From JAWVFK01 sp033856175 (GTDB taxonomy: Bacteria > Actinomycetota > Thermoleophilia > Solirubrobacterales > 70-9), in NCBI GenBank assembly GCA_033856175.1, contig JAWVFK010000011.1:1-52794 (forward strand): 52,794 nt of DNA, read 5' to 3'. The position numbers and the translations under genes were made by a program. Each line of letters opens with the position of its first letter. The stretch's first letter is position 1. Of the stretch, positions 8,140 through 17,423 are shown in pieces. A model generated the notes under the pieces. The model worked only from the letters and a program-made list of their open reading frames with translations. It was not told the DNA's origin and ran no database searches.

Positions 8140-9453
8140 ATGAGCGCGGAGCGCAAGCTCTTCGGCACCGACGGGGTCCGAGGGGTCGCTGGGGAGTTCC
8201 TGACCGCCGAGCTGGCGACGCGCCTGGGCCGTGCGGCGACAGCCTGCTGCGAGCGCGAGCGGCCGCAGGTCCTGATCATCCGCGACACCCGCGAGTCCGG
8301 CCAGATGCTCGAGTCGGCGCTGGCGGCGGGCATCGCCTCCGCCGGCGGTGACGCGCTGCTCGGCGGGGTGCTGCCGACGCCGGCCGCGTCGGTGCTCGTG
8401 CGCCGCTACGGCTTCGACCTCGCGGCGGTGGTCTCGGCGTCGCACAACCCGTTCCGCGACAACGGCATCAAGTTCTTCGGCGCCGACGGCCGCAAGCTCG
8501 GCGACGAGACCGAGGCGGAGATCGAGGCTCGGTTCGAGGACGCGGGCGGCGACGCAGCGGTCGGCCGGGTGCGCCAGCTGGAGGGTGGCCTCGCTGACTA
8601 CCTGCGCGAGCTGCGCCACCATTTCCGCCTCGACCTCAGCGGGCGGCGGGTGCTGCTCGACTGCGCCCACGGCGCCACCTACCGCGCCGCGCCGGCGATC
8701 TTCGAGCGCTTGGGCGCAACGGTCGAGACGATCGGCGCCGATCCCGACGGGCGCAACATCAACGACGGCGTCGGCTCGACCCATGTCGATGCCCTCGCCG
8801 AGCGAATCGGCGAGACCGACGCCGAGGTCGGCTTCGCCTTCGACGGCGATGGCGACCGGGTCCTCGCCGTCGACGCCAACGGCGGCATTCACGACGGCGA
8901 CGAGCTGATCGCCCTCGCCGCCAAGCACCTGCGCCAGGCCGGCTCGCTCGACGGCGGCGTCGCCGTGACGGTGATGACCAACTTCGGCTTCCACCGGGAG
9001 ATGGAGCGCGCCGGCATCGAGGTCGCCTCGACGGGCGTCGGCGATCGCCACGTGATCGCCGAGCTCGCCAAGCGTGGCTGGTCGCTCGGCGGCGAGCAGT
9101 CGGGCCACATCATCTGGACCGACTACGCGCCGACGGGGGATGGGATCGGCGCCGCGCTGCTGACGCTGCAGGCGCTTGGCAAGAGCAAGCTCGGCGATTC
9201 GCCGCCCTTCGACCGGCTGCCGCAGCGGCTCGTCAACGTCCCGGTGGCCGACCGCGATGCGATCGCCGGGGCCAGCGGGCTCTGGAGCGCCGTCGAGACC
9301 GAGAATGCGGGCCTCGAAGGCCGTGGGCGCGTCCTCGTCCGCGCCTCGGGCACCGAACCGCTCGTCCGCGTCATGGTCGAGGCTCCGGAGGCCGAGGAGG
9401 CCGACGGCGTTTGCGCACGCCTCGTGGAGATCGTGCGCCGCGAGCTCGGCTAG
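8140..9453 (+). CDS. glmM: Phosphoglucosamine mutase
   Basis: Converts glucosamine 6-phosphate to glucosamine 1-phosphate for UDP-GlcNAc and peptidoglycan synthesis. The N-terminus KLFGTDGVRG is diagnostic. The phosphoserine loop is S-A-S-H-N-P (active Ser 101), the Mg-binding loop is DGDGDR (about residue 235), the sugar loop includes GGEQSGH, and the C-terminal phosphate site is RASGTEPLVRVMVE. At 437 residues it is full length. It lies 11 nt after rpsI and 47 nt before glmS, so the two successive amino-sugar steps are adjacent. Confidence 0.97.
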   Translation: MSAERKLFGTDGVRGVAGEFLTAELATRLGRAATACCERERPQVLIIRDTRESGQMLESALAAGIASAGGDALLGGVLPTPAASVLVRRYGFDLAAVVSASHNPFRDNGIKFFGADGRKLGDETEAEIEARFEDAGGDAAVGRVRQLEGGLADYLRELRHHFRLDLSGRRVLLDCAHGATYRAAPAIFERLGATVETIGADPDGRNINDGVGSTHVDALAERIGETDAEVGFAFDGDGDRVLAVDANGGIHDGDELIALAAKHLRQAGSLDGGVAVTVMTNFGFHREMERAGIEVASTGVGDRHVIAELAKRGWSLGGEQSGHIIWTDYAPTGDGIGAALLTLQALGKSKLGDSPPFDRLPQRLVNVPVADRDAIAGASGLWSAVETENAGLEGRGRVLVRASGTEPLVRVMVEAPEAEEADGVCARLVEIVRRELG

Positions 9454-9484
9454 CCTAACCCCTCTCGAAAGAGCGACGTACCTC

Positions 9485-9490
9485 TAACCT
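9485..9490 (+). promoter_or_regulatory. Candidate -10 box for glmS
   Basis: TAACCT lies 10 nt before the glmS ATG, in the 47-nt glmM-glmS gap. No Shine-Dalgarno sequence lies between them, which fits a leaderless transcript. No clear -35. Confidence 0.4.
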
Positions 9491-9500
9491 GTCGTCTCCC

Positions 9501-11360
9501 ATGTGCGGCATCGTCGGATACGTCGGTGGGCGGTCGTGCAGGGAGCTCCTGGTCGCGGGCCTCGAGAAGCTCGAGTACCGCGGCTACGACTCCGCTGGCA
9601 TCTCCGTCCTCTCAAACGGGCAGATCGAGTCTGTCCGCGCTGTCGGCAACCTCGCCAACCTGCGTGAGGCGGTCGCCCGCGCCGACGCCAACGGCGGCGG
9701 CGTCGCGCTGGCCGAGGAGCCGGCGCGGATCGGGCTCGCCCACACCCGCTGGGCGACCCACGGCCGTGTCACCGAAGCCAACGCCCACCCGCACGGCGAC
9801 TGCGCCGACAAGGTCCACATCGTCCTCAACGGGATCATCGAGAACCACGCCGACCTTCGCCTCGAGCTCGAGCAGCAGGGCCACAGCTTCACCTCGGAGA
9901 CCGACGCCGAGATCGTCGCCCACCTGATCGAGCGCCACTACGACGGCGATCTGACCGCGGCCGTGCGGCTGACCTACGCCGACCTGCGCGGCCACTTCGC
10001 CTTCGTCGCGATGCACGCCGAGCAGCCCGATGAGCTCGTCGCCGCGCGCAAGGAGTGCCCGCTGATCGTCGGCCTCGGCGAGGGGGAGACCTTCCTCGCC
10101 TCGGCGATCCCCGCCTTCCTCGCCCAGACGCGGCAGGTCCTGCTGGTCGAGGACGGCGAGCTCGTCACGGTCACTGCCGCGGGGGCGAAGCTCAGCGACC
10201 TCGAGGGCAATCCCGTCGAACGCGACTCGGAGGAGGTCACCTGGGACGAGGAAGCTGCCGAGAAGGGCGGCTACCCGACCTTCATGATGAAGGAGATCCA
10301 CGAGCAGGCCGAGGCGGTCGCCGAGACGATCAGCGACCGGCTCCCCGGCAGCGACGCCGTCGACCTCTCCGAGCTCGAGCTCGACCCCGACTTCATCGGC
10401 CGCCTGCGGCGGATCGTCATCGTCGCCTGCGGCACCTCCTACCACGCCGGCCTCGTCGGCCGCTACGCGATCGAGGAGTGGGCCCGGGTGCCGGTCGAGA
10501 TGGACGTAGCCTCGGAGTACCGCTACCGCAATCCCGTCGTCGGCCCCGACGATCTCGTCATCGGCATCACCCAATCCGGCGAGACCGCCGACACGCTGGC
10601 GGCGATGCGGCTGGCCCGGGAGGCCGGGGCGACGGTGATGGCGGTCACCAACATCATGGGCAGCCAGGCGACGCGCGACGCCGACGCCGTCCTCTTCACC
10701 CGCGCCGGGCTCGAGATCGGCGTCGCCGCGACCAAGACCTTCGTCGCCCAGGTCGCGGCGATGTACCTCTTCGGCCTCTGGCTGGCGCAGGTGCGCGGCG
10801 CGCTCGAGCCGGAGCGGATCCGCGACCTGATCGGCGAGCTCAAGGGACTGCCGTCGAAGATCGACGAGACGGTCGCCGCGGTCGAGGAGCGCACGCGGGC
10901 GATCGCCCGCAGCCACTACGAGCAGCGCTTCTTCCTCTACCTCGGCCGCCACATCGGCCTGCCGATCTGCCTCGAGGGGGCGCTCAAGCTCAAGGAGATC
11001 TCCTACATCCCGACCGACGCTTACGCGGCGGGGGAGATGAAGCACGGCCCGATCGCGCTGCTCGACGAGTCGACGCCGGTCGTCTGCGTCGCGACCGAGA
11101 GCCCCGTCCTCGAGAAGGTCCTCTCGAACGTCGCCGAGGTCAGGGCCCGCGGCGCCGACGTCATCGCCGTCGCGACCGAGGGATCGGAGTCGGTCGCCGC
11201 GGTCGCCGACCAGACGATCTACGTCCCCCGCACCGACTGGATGCTGCAGCCGATCCTGGCGATCCTGCCGCTGCAGCTGCTGGCGTACCACATAGCCCGC
11301 CTCAACGGGCTCAACGTGGACCAGCCGAGAAACCTGGCGAAGACCGTCACCGTCGAGTGA
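9501..11360 (+). CDS. glmS: Glutamine-fructose-6-phosphate aminotransferase (isomerising)
   Basis: Makes glucosamine 6-phosphate from fructose 6-phosphate and glutamine, the entry step to amino-sugar and cell-wall precursors. The N-terminal class II amidotransferase domain starts MCGIVGYVG with nucleophile Cys2, followed by LEYRGYDSAG and HTRWATHG. Two SIS sugar-isomerase domains follow (about residues 290-430 and 465-600) with ACGTSYHAG and SQSGETADT motifs. The protein ends NLAKTVTVE, the conserved C-terminal tail. The length of 619 is normal. The stop shares one base with the next start, so the lipoprotein gene is co-translated. Confidence 0.98.
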   Translation: MCGIVGYVGGRSCRELLVAGLEKLEYRGYDSAGISVLSNGQIESVRAVGNLANLREAVARADANGGGVALAEEPARIGLAHTRWATHGRVTEANAHPHGDCADKVHIVLNGIIENHADLRLELEQQGHSFTSETDAEIVAHLIERHYDGDLTAAVRLTYADLRGHFAFVAMHAEQPDELVAARKECPLIVGLGEGETFLASAIPAFLAQTRQVLLVEDGELVTVTAAGAKLSDLEGNPVERDSEEVTWDEEAAEKGGYPTFMMKEIHEQAEAVAETISDRLPGSDAVDLSELELDPDFIGRLRRIVIVACGTSYHAGLVGRYAIEEWARVPVEMDVASEYRYRNPVVGPDDLVIGITQSGETADTLAAMRLAREAGATVMAVTNIMGSQATRDADAVLFTRAGLEIGVAATKTFVAQVAAMYLFGLWLAQVRGALEPERIRDLIGELKGLPSKIDETVAAVEERTRAIARSHYEQRFFLYLGRHIGLPICLEGALKLKEISYIPTDAYAAGEMKHGPIALLDESTPVVCVATESPVLEKVLSNVAEVRARGADVIAVATEGSESVAAVADQTIYVPRTDWMLQPILAILPLQLLAYHIARLNGLNVDQPRNLAKTVTVE

Positions 11361-12844
11361 TGCGTGCCTGCTGGCTGGCTGCCACTGCGGCTGGCTGCGC
11401 CATTGCCCTGGCCGGCTGTGGGGGCGGGCGTGAGAGCACGGGCGCGGATCCGGCGGCGGTGGTGCCGGCTTCCGCCCTCTTCTACGCAGACTTCGTCGTC
11501 AAGCCCGAGGGCTCGCTCGCCTCGAGCGTCGACTCCCTCGCCGCAAGGCTGCTGAGCGCAGCGCAGCGCAGGCGGCTGGAAGCCTCCCTGGACAACGACT
11601 TCAACGACGTCTCGGTCAAGCGCGACGTCCTCCCCTGGGTGGATCGGCGCATCGGGATCTTTTACGCCTCCTCTTTCAGGCCCGCCGACCTCGCCTTCGT
11701 GATTCCCACGACCGATCCCGCCCGTGCCAGGGCGACCCTCCTCCGGGCGCTCGACGCGGACCCGGGCCTCGAGCGCCGCAGCTACAGGGGCGTCGCATAT
11801 CTTCACTCGCCGGCAGATGGAACGATGGGGGTGGTCGGTCACTACGCGGTGGTCGCCGAGGAGCGGGGTTTCAAAGCCGCGGTCGACGCGGTCAAGGGTG
11901 CGTCGCTCGCCGAGAGCCCCCGCTACAGGACGTCGGTCTCCTCGTTGCCGCCGAGCAGAGCCGCCACCGCCTATGCCGACCTGCCGCGAGTGCTTCGCGA
12001 CCCGGTCGCGCGCCGCTGGATAGACCGGGGAGCGCCGCCTTCCCTGCTCAGCCAGCTCGGCGACAGCGCGCGCCAGCCGCTTCTCGCCGCCCTCAACGTC
12101 GGCGCCGACTCGATCGCGCTCGACATCTCGGCGGCGCCGATCAGGCCGGCGCTCCGCTTCTCGACCCAGGGCACGGGGCTGATCGCCTCGCTGCCGAGCG
12201 ACTCCTGGGCAGCCCTCGGCGCCGGCAATCTCGGCGCCAAGCTGCGCACGGTCCTCGAGCAACTCGACGCCGCCGGCCTCGCCGCAGCACGGCTGCAGCG
12301 CCGGTTTGGCGGTGGCAGACTCGAACTCGACCGCGATCTGCTGTCCTGGCTCGACGACGCCGCGCTGTTCGTCCGCTGGTCGAACCGGTTGAGCCTCGAG
12401 GCCGGCCTCGTCATCCACAGCGGCGACCGCCAGGCATCGGCGAGGGCGATCCGCCGTATCTCGGCTGCGGTTTCAGCCAAGCGGCGAGCGGCGCCGATCA
12501 TCGGCCCGGCTTCGCTCCGGATCGCGCAGCACGACGACACCGTCGTCGCCGCCTCGAGTGAGGGCGCGGCCGAGCAGGGCTTCGACCGCAGCGGGGCGCT
12601 CGCCACGACGCCGGGGTTCACCTGCGCCTCGGCAGCGCTCGGCGGCCATGCCGTGACGGCATTCATCGCGGTGCGGCCGGCGCTCGCGGCGCTCGGCCCT
12701 CTCGCCGCCGCCGATCATCGCTACCGCGCCGCGCTGCCATATCTGCGCCGGCTGACCTACTTCGTCGCCGGCTGGCGCCGCGTCGGCGAGCGCGACATCC
12801 TGCGAATCGCGACCGGCTCCGGCTGCGGCACGGGAGTGCGATGA
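11360..12844 (+). CDS. Secreted lipoprotein of DUF3352-like type
   Basis: The 494-residue product starts with a lipoprotein signal peptide: a hydrophobic stretch followed by the lipobox L-A-G-C at about residues 17-20, then a Gly/Ser linker. The body begins VVPASALFYADFVVKPEG and contains conserved short blocks (DVLPWVDRRIGIF, VAYLHSPADGTMGVVGHYAVVA) resembling DUF3352, a family of exported actinobacterial proteins of unknown function. The ATG at 11360 shares one base with the glmS stop, and the TGA overlaps acpS (ATGA). It is therefore embedded in a cell-wall/cofactor operon. I infer a surface role, but no catalytic motif is visible. Confidence 0.75.
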   Translation: MRACWLAATAAGCAIALAGCGGGRESTGADPAAVVPASALFYADFVVKPEGSLASSVDSLAARLLSAAQRRRLEASLDNDFNDVSVKRDVLPWVDRRIGIFYASSFRPADLAFVIPTTDPARARATLLRALDADPGLERRSYRGVAYLHSPADGTMGVVGHYAVVAEERGFKAAVDAVKGASLAESPRYRTSVSSLPPSRAATAYADLPRVLRDPVARRWIDRGAPPSLLSQLGDSARQPLLAALNVGADSIALDISAAPIRPALRFSTQGTGLIASLPSDSWAALGAGNLGAKLRTVLEQLDAAGLAAARLQRRFGGGRLELDRDLLSWLDDAALFVRWSNRLSLEAGLVIHSGDRQASARAIRRISAAVSAKRRAAPIIGPASLRIAQHDDTVVAASSEGAAEQGFDRSGALATTPGFTCASAALGGHAVTAFIAVRPALAALGPLAAADHRYRAALPYLRRLTYFVAGWRRVGERDILRIATGSGCGTGVR

Positions 12845-13212
12845 GCGCCGGCGTCGGCATCGACCTGATCGAGATCGAGCGGCTCGAGCGCGCGCTCGAG
12901 CGCTATCCGCGGCTGGCCGCACGCCTGTTCAGCGAGGACGAGCTCGCCTATGCCCGAGCTCGCCGGCGGCCGGGCCGCCACCTCGCCGCCCGCTTCGCCG
13001 CCAAGGAGGCGGCGCTGAAGGCGCTCGGGGCTCGCGGCGGCTTCGGCCTCGGCGATATCGAGGTGATCGCGGGCGAGCCCCCTCGGCTGCGGCTGGCCGG
13101 AGCCGCCGCGGCGGCCGCCGAGCGGCGGGGCGTCGAGCTCCAGGTCTCGCTGACGCACTCGCGTGAGAGCGCCGCCGCGGTCGCGGTCGCGTCGCCGCGA
13201 CTCAATCGCTAG
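12841..13212 (+). CDS. acpS: Holo-[acyl-carrier-protein] synthase
   Basis: Transfers 4'-phosphopantetheine from CoA to acyl carrier protein. The 123-residue protein has the two Mg-binding signatures: GVGIDLIEIERL at the N-terminus (Asp about residue 8) and FAAKEAALKALG (Glu about 56) with the following Lys. The terminal region has LQVSLTHSRESAAAVAV, the expected final strand. The ATG overlaps the lipoprotein stop by 4 nt. The gene is normally next to nnr, as here. Confidence 0.95.
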   Translation: MSAGVGIDLIEIERLERALERYPRLAARLFSEDELAYARARRRPGRHLAARFAAKEAALKALGARGGFGLGDIEVIAGEPPRLRLAGAAAAAAERRGVELQVSLTHSRESAAAVAVASPRLNR

Positions 13213-13265
13213 GACCAAAAGACCGAGGCTGAAACGCCCGTCGCAGGCGTGGCTGCGGCCTGAAC

Positions 13266-13271
13266 TACGCT
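13266..13271 (+). promoter_or_regulatory. Candidate -10 box for nnr
   Basis: TACGCT lies 6 nt before the nnr ATG in the 65-nt gap after acpS. No Shine-Dalgarno is evident. The arrangement suggests a leaderless mRNA. Confidence 0.4.
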
Positions 13272-13277
13272 GAGCCG

Positions 13278-14801
13278 ATGGAGGACTGGCTGACGCCGCT
13301 CTACGACGCCGAGGGGATGCGCGCGATCGACGCCTGGGCGATCGAGCAGCGCGGCGTTCCTTCGCTCGAGCTGATGGAGGCGGCCGGCGAGGCGATCGCC
13401 CAGGCGATCGAGGGGCTAGCCGGCGAGGGGCCGATACGGGTCGTCTGCGGCAAGGGCAACAACGGCGGCGACGGCCTCGTCGCCGCGCGCCGGCTCGCGG
13501 CCACCGGGTTCGAGGTCGAGGCGCTGCTGCTATGGCCCGCCGCTGAGCTCTCACCCGACGCCGGCGCCAACCTGCGGCGCTTCGACGGTCGCGTCGTCGA
13601 GCGGCCCGCCGATCTCGCCGCCGCGCTCGCCGGCTCGGGAGCGATCGTCGATGCGATCTTCGGCACCGGCTTCGAGGGCGCGCCCCGCGATCCGGCCGCG
13701 GCGGCGATTGAGGCGATCAACGGGGCGGAGGCCAAGGTCGTAGCCGCCGACATCGCTTCGGGGGTCGACGCGAGCACAGGCGAGGTCGAGGGCGTCGCCG
13801 TCGAGGCCGAGGTCACGGTCGCCCTCCACGCCGCCAAGCTCGGTCACTGGATCGCGCCGGGCAAGTGGGCATCGGGAGCGGTTCGGGTCGTCTCGATCGG
13901 CGTTCCCAACGGCGCTCCTGGCGAGCCTGCGGCCGGGCTGATCGGCGACGCGGCGCTAGCGGGCCTGCCGCGACGCGACGAGCGCTCGACCAAGTTCAGC
14001 TCTGGCCAGGTCGTGGTGGTTGGCGGCTCGCGCGGCCTCACCGGCGCCGTCTGCCTCGCCGCCGACGGCGCCGCCCGCGCCGGCGCCGGCTACGTCACCG
14101 TAGTCGTGCCCGCCGAGCTCGAGCTGATCCTCGAGGTCAAGCTGACCGAGGCGATGTCGCGGGGCGCTCGCTGCGAGGACGGCGCCTTCACCGCAGCCGC
14201 AGCGGATGAGGCGGTCGAGGCCTGCGCGGGCGCCGCCGCCGCCGTCCTCGGCTCCGGCCTCGGCAAGACCGATGGCGCGCTCGAGCTGGCGCGAGTGGCC
14301 GCGGCGCGGATCGAGGCGCCGCTGGTGCTGGACGCCGATGGGCTCAACGCCCATGCCGGCCGCCTCGAGGAGCTTGGCCCGCGCAGCGCCCCGACCGTGC
14401 TGACGCCGCATGCCGGCGAGCTGGGACGGCTGCTGGAGATCGGCTCCGAGGAGATCGAGGCGCGCCGTCTCGCCAGCGCTCGGGACGCCGCTCGTCGAGC
14501 CGGCGCGATCGTCGTCCTCAAGGGCGACGACACGATCGTCACCGACGGCGAGCGAGTCGCCGTCAACGGTCTCGCCAGCCCGGCGCTGGCGACCGCCGGC
14601 AGCGGCGACGTGCTGAGCGGCGCGATCGCGGCGCTGATCGCCCGCGGCGCCGAGCCCTTCACCGCCGCCTGCGCGGCGGTCCGTGCCCACGCCGCCGCCG
14701 GCCGTCTCGCCGCCGAGACCATCGGCCTCGCCGAAGGAGTCGTGGCGGGGGATGTCGCGGTGGCGCTTCCCGCGGCGCTGGGCGGCGCGCCCGGCGCGTG
14801 A
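13278..14801 (+). CDS. nnr: Bifunctional NAD(P)H-hydrate epimerase/dehydratase
   Basis: Repairs hydrated NAD(P)H. The N-terminal YjeF_N epimerase domain (about 1-210) carries CGKGNNGGDGLVAARRL and a KLGHWIAPGK segment. The C-terminal ribokinase-like ADP-dependent dehydratase domain (about 220-505) has VVVGGSRGLTGA, VLTPHAGELGRLL, VVLKGDDTIV and the anion-hole motif GSGDVLSGAIAALIARG. The 507-residue length matches the fused bacterial form. The acpS-nnr-alr neighbourhood is a widespread arrangement. A short leaderless ORF and alr follow directly. Confidence 0.95.
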   Translation: MEDWLTPLYDAEGMRAIDAWAIEQRGVPSLELMEAAGEAIAQAIEGLAGEGPIRVVCGKGNNGGDGLVAARRLAATGFEVEALLLWPAAELSPDAGANLRRFDGRVVERPADLAAALAGSGAIVDAIFGTGFEGAPRDPAAAAIEAINGAEAKVVAADIASGVDASTGEVEGVAVEAEVTVALHAAKLGHWIAPGKWASGAVRVVSIGVPNGAPGEPAAGLIGDAALAGLPRRDERSTKFSSGQVVVVGGSRGLTGAVCLAADGAARAGAGYVTVVVPAELELILEVKLTEAMSRGARCEDGAFTAAAADEAVEACAGAAAAVLGSGLGKTDGALELARVAAARIEAPLVLDADGLNAHAGRLEELGPRSAPTVLTPHAGELGRLLEIGSEEIEARRLASARDAARRAGAIVVLKGDDTIVTDGERVAVNGLASPALATAGSGDVLSGAIAALIARGAEPFTAACAAVRAHAAAGRLAAETIGLAEGVVAGDVAVALPAALGGAPGA

Positions 14802-14803
14802 AG

Positions 14804-14809
14804 TAGGCT
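14804..14809 (+). promoter_or_regulatory. Candidate -10 box for alr leader/alr
   Basis: TAGGCT lies 6 nt upstream of the GTG of a 9-codon ORF and 36 nt upstream of the alr TTG. This is the window's common leaderless spacing relative to the short ORF. Confidence 0.35.
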
Positions 14810-14815
14810 CGAAAC

Positions 14816-14845
14816 GTGGTCGCCGCCGCCGTCTCGGAGCACTAG
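14816..14845 (+). CDS. Possible 9-residue leader peptide directly upstream of alr
   Basis: A GTG codon 6 nt after a TAGGCT box opens VVAAAVSEH and stops at TAG (14843-14845), immediately before the alr TTG and in the same frame. Initiation at this GTG would end exactly where alr begins, which would couple alr translation to it. It also contains the GGAG used by alr. It may be fortuitous. Confidence 0.3.
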   Translation: MVAAAVSEH

Positions 14846-15973
14846 TTGGAACGGGCAATAGCCCGGATCGACCTCGGCGCGGTGGAAGCGAACTGCCGTG
14901 CCCTCGCCGCACGCCTCGAGGGTGGCGCCGCTCTCTGCGCCGTCGTCAAGGCTGACGCCTACGGCCACGGCCTCGCCGGTTGCGCCGCCGCAGCGCTGGC
15001 CGGGGGCGCTGGCTGGCTCGCCGTCGCGACCGCGGCCGAGGCGGCCCAGCTGCGTGCCGTCGCTGCCCGGTTTCCGCAGCCGGAGGCCTTCCGGCTTTTG
15101 ACCATGGGCGCGCTCAGCGCCGCGGAGCTCGACACGGCTCTCGAGGCTCGATCCGAGATTGCCGTCTGGCGGCCCGGCTTCGCGCGCCTCGTGGCCGAGC
15201 GCGCTGCCGAGCGCGGGATACCCGTCCGCGTTCACGTCAAGCACGACTCCGGCATGGGCCGCCTCGGCGAGCCCGACGCCGACGCAGTCGTCGAGCTGGC
15301 CGCCTCCTGCGCCGCCGACCCCAACCTCGAGCTGGCCGGCGTCTGGACCCACTTCGCCACCGCCGACGAGCCGGACGACGACTATTTCCCAGAGCAGCTC
15401 CAGCGCTTCACCGCGCTGGCCGACCGGATCCGCGCCGAGCACCCCGGCTGCCTGCTTCACGCCGCCAACAGCGCCGCCGTGCTGCGCGAGCCGGCTTCGC
15501 ACTTCGACATCGTGCGCTGCGGCATCGCCGTCTACGGCCTCGACCCCTTCCACCGGGACCCGCGGCCCCACGGGCTCGAGCCGGCGCTCTCGCTGCACTC
15601 CTACGTCGCCGACGTCAAGCGCTTCCCCGCCGGCGCCAGCGCCGGCTACGGCCGCAGCTGGACGGCCGCCGTCGATACCTGGGTCGGGGTGCTGCCGATC
15701 GGCTACGGCGACGGCGTCCGCCGCGGCCTCGGCAACAACGCCGACGTGCTCGTCGACGGCCGCCGCTATCCGCTTGTCGGCACCGTGTCGATGGACAACG
15801 TCACCGTCGACCTCGGGCCGGAGACCTCGGTCGAGCCCGGCGCCGCGGCGGTCCTGATCGGCGCCCAGGGCGAAGAAGAGATCCTCGCCGAGGAGGTCGC
15901 CCGGCGCCTCGAGACGATCAACTACGAGGTCACCTGCGGCATCTCGGCTCGCGTGCCGCGCGTCGCCGGGTGA
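14846..15973 (+). CDS. alr: Alanine racemase
   Basis: PLP enzyme that makes D-alanine for peptidoglycan. It starts with the typical A-R-I-D-L-G-A-V-E-A-N segment. The PLP lysine is K35 in VVKADAYGHG. The catalytic Tyr lies in the AGYGRSW block (about residue 267), with GYGDGVRR and GTVSMDN motifs following. At 375 residues it is full length. The TTG start is supported by GGAG at 14836-14839 and by an in-frame TAG directly before it, which excludes a longer N-terminus. The stop overlaps the next ATG by one base. Confidence 0.95.
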   Translation: MERAIARIDLGAVEANCRALAARLEGGAALCAVVKADAYGHGLAGCAAAALAGGAGWLAVATAAEAAQLRAVAARFPQPEAFRLLTMGALSAAELDTALEARSEIAVWRPGFARLVAERAAERGIPVRVHVKHDSGMGRLGEPDADAVVELAASCAADPNLELAGVWTHFATADEPDDDYFPEQLQRFTALADRIRAEHPGCLLHAANSAAVLREPASHFDIVRCGIAVYGLDPFHRDPRPHGLEPALSLHSYVADVKRFPAGASAGYGRSWTAAVDTWVGVLPIGYGDGVRRGLGNNADVLVDGRRYPLVGTVSMDNVTVDLGPETSVEPGAAAVLIGAQGEEEILAEEVARRLETINYEVTCGISARVPRVAG

Positions 15974-17406
15974 TGGCAGAGACGCTCGCCGACCGGCTCG
16001 CGGGCGCGACCGCCGTCCGGGCGGCACGACAGGCGATAGACGACGCGAGCGATGTCTGGATCGTCGGCGGCGCCGCCCGCGACGCGCTCGAGGAGCGGCC
16101 GATCTTCGACCTCGATCTCGCCACGGCGCGTCCCCCCGAGTCGCTGGCCAGGTCGATCGCCGCCGCCACACCGGCGGCGGTGTTCCAGCTCTCCGAGGAG
16201 TTCGCCTCCTGGCGCGTCGCCGCCCGCGACGGGCGCTGGCAGATCGATGTCTCGGCTCTGCGCGGTGAGAGCATCGAGGCCGACCTCGCGCTGCGCGACT
16301 TCACCGTCAACGCGATCGCCATGCCGCTGGTCGGCGGCGAGCCGCTGGACCCCCACGCAGGCGTAGCCGACCTCGACGCCCACGTCCTGCGCGCCGTCGG
16401 CGAGCGCTGCTTCGCCGACGACCCTCTGCGGCTGATGCGCGCGGCCCGCATCGGCGCCGCCTTCGGGCTCGCTCCCGACGCGGCGACGCGCGCGCTGGCG
16501 CGCAGCCACGCCGGCCGGGCGGCCGAGCCCGCCGGCGAGCGCCAGCTGGCGGAGCTGCGAGGGATCCTCACCGGCCCCGACCCGCTGCGCGGCCTCGAGC
16601 TGCTGGCCGACCTCGCCATCGAGGCCGTCGTCCTGCCGGAGCTGGAGGCGCTCCGCGGCGTCGAGCAGAACCCCTACCACCACCTCGACGTCCACGGCCA
16701 CACGCTCGCGGTGCTCGAGCAGGCGATCGAGCTCGAGCGGCCGCAGCGGCTGGCCGAGCTCTTCCCCGATTCGGCGGGCGAGCTGACCGCGCTGCTGGCC
16801 GAGCCGCTCGCCGACGAGCTGACCAGGGCCAGTGCGCTGCGCTTCGCCGCCCTCTTCCATGACCTCGGCAAGCCGGCGACCCGCTCGCTCACAGACGAGG
16901 GCAGGGTCACATTCATCGGCCACGACCGCGTGGGGGCCGAGATCATCGCCGCGATCTGCCGGCGGCTGCGGACCAGCCGCCGTCTGCGCTCCCATCTCGA
17001 AGGCCTGACGATGAACCATCTTCGCGTCGGCTTCCTCGTCCACGCCCGGCCGCTGGAACGCCGCCAGGTCTACGAGTTCCTGCGGGCCACCGATCCGGCG
17101 CCCGTCGACCTGACGCTGCTGACCGTCGCCGACCGGCTGGCGACGCAGGGGCCGAAGACGAAGCCGGAGGCGCTCGAGGCCCATCTCGGCCTCGCTCGCG
17201 AGCTGCTCCCCGACGCCCTTGCCTGGCAGGCGGGCGGAGGACCCGGCTCGCCGCTCAGCGGCGACGAGCTCAGCGAGGAGCTCGAGCTCGAGCCGGGGCC
17301 GCAGCTGGGCCGGCTGCTCGAGGAGCTCAGCGCCGCCGCCTATGCAGGGGAGATCACCAGCCGCGAGGACGCAATCGCGCTCGCACGCCGCATCGCCGGC
17401 CCCTGA
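15973..17406 (+). CDS. cca: CCA-adding tRNA nucleotidyltransferase with HD domain
   Basis: Class II tRNA nucleotidyltransferase/poly(A) polymerase family, 477 residues. The nucleotidyltransferase head has V-G-G-A-A-R-D followed by the catalytic FDLDLAT, then RDFTVNAIAMPL and DPLRLMRAARIGAAFG. The HD phosphohydrolase domain has ALFHDLGKP near residue 296. No gene boundary separates the domains. It most likely matures tRNA 3' ends; poly(A) polymerase or a partial C/A-adding activity cannot be excluded. The ATG overlaps the alr stop (TGATG). Confidence 0.92.
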   Translation: MAETLADRLAGATAVRAARQAIDDASDVWIVGGAARDALEERPIFDLDLATARPPESLARSIAAATPAAVFQLSEEFASWRVAARDGRWQIDVSALRGESIEADLALRDFTVNAIAMPLVGGEPLDPHAGVADLDAHVLRAVGERCFADDPLRLMRAARIGAAFGLAPDAATRALARSHAGRAAEPAGERQLAELRGILTGPDPLRGLELLADLAIEAVVLPELEALRGVEQNPYHHLDVHGHTLAVLEQAIELERPQRLAELFPDSAGELTALLAEPLADELTRASALRFAALFHDLGKPATRSLTDEGRVTFIGHDRVGAEIIAAICRRLRTSRRLRSHLEGLTMNHLRVGFLVHARPLERRQVYEFLRATDPAPVDLTLLTVADRLATQGPKTKPEALEAHLGLARELLPDALAWQAGGGPGSPLSGDELSEELELEPGPQLGRLLEELSAAAYAGEITSREDAIALARRIAGP

Positions 17407-17423
17407 ATCGCGTTATAGCCCTC

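Noticed and set aside
9612..11291. Minus-strand open frame across glmS
   Set aside because: High GC gives long antisense frames; the protein is Arg/Asp-Val repetitive and unlike any family.
10055..11359. Long open frame through glmS on the plus strand
   Set aside because: It runs in another frame across glmS, is Arg/Pro-rich and lacks recognisable motifs; glmS itself is unambiguous. Only the part from 11360 (the lipoprotein) is real.
14816..15973. Recoding of TAG as an amino acid (in alr leader and coxA)
   Set aside because: TAG ends many ordinary genes here (for example guaA, glmM, infA, trxB), so a general reassignment is unlikely; each in-frame TAG is treated separately.
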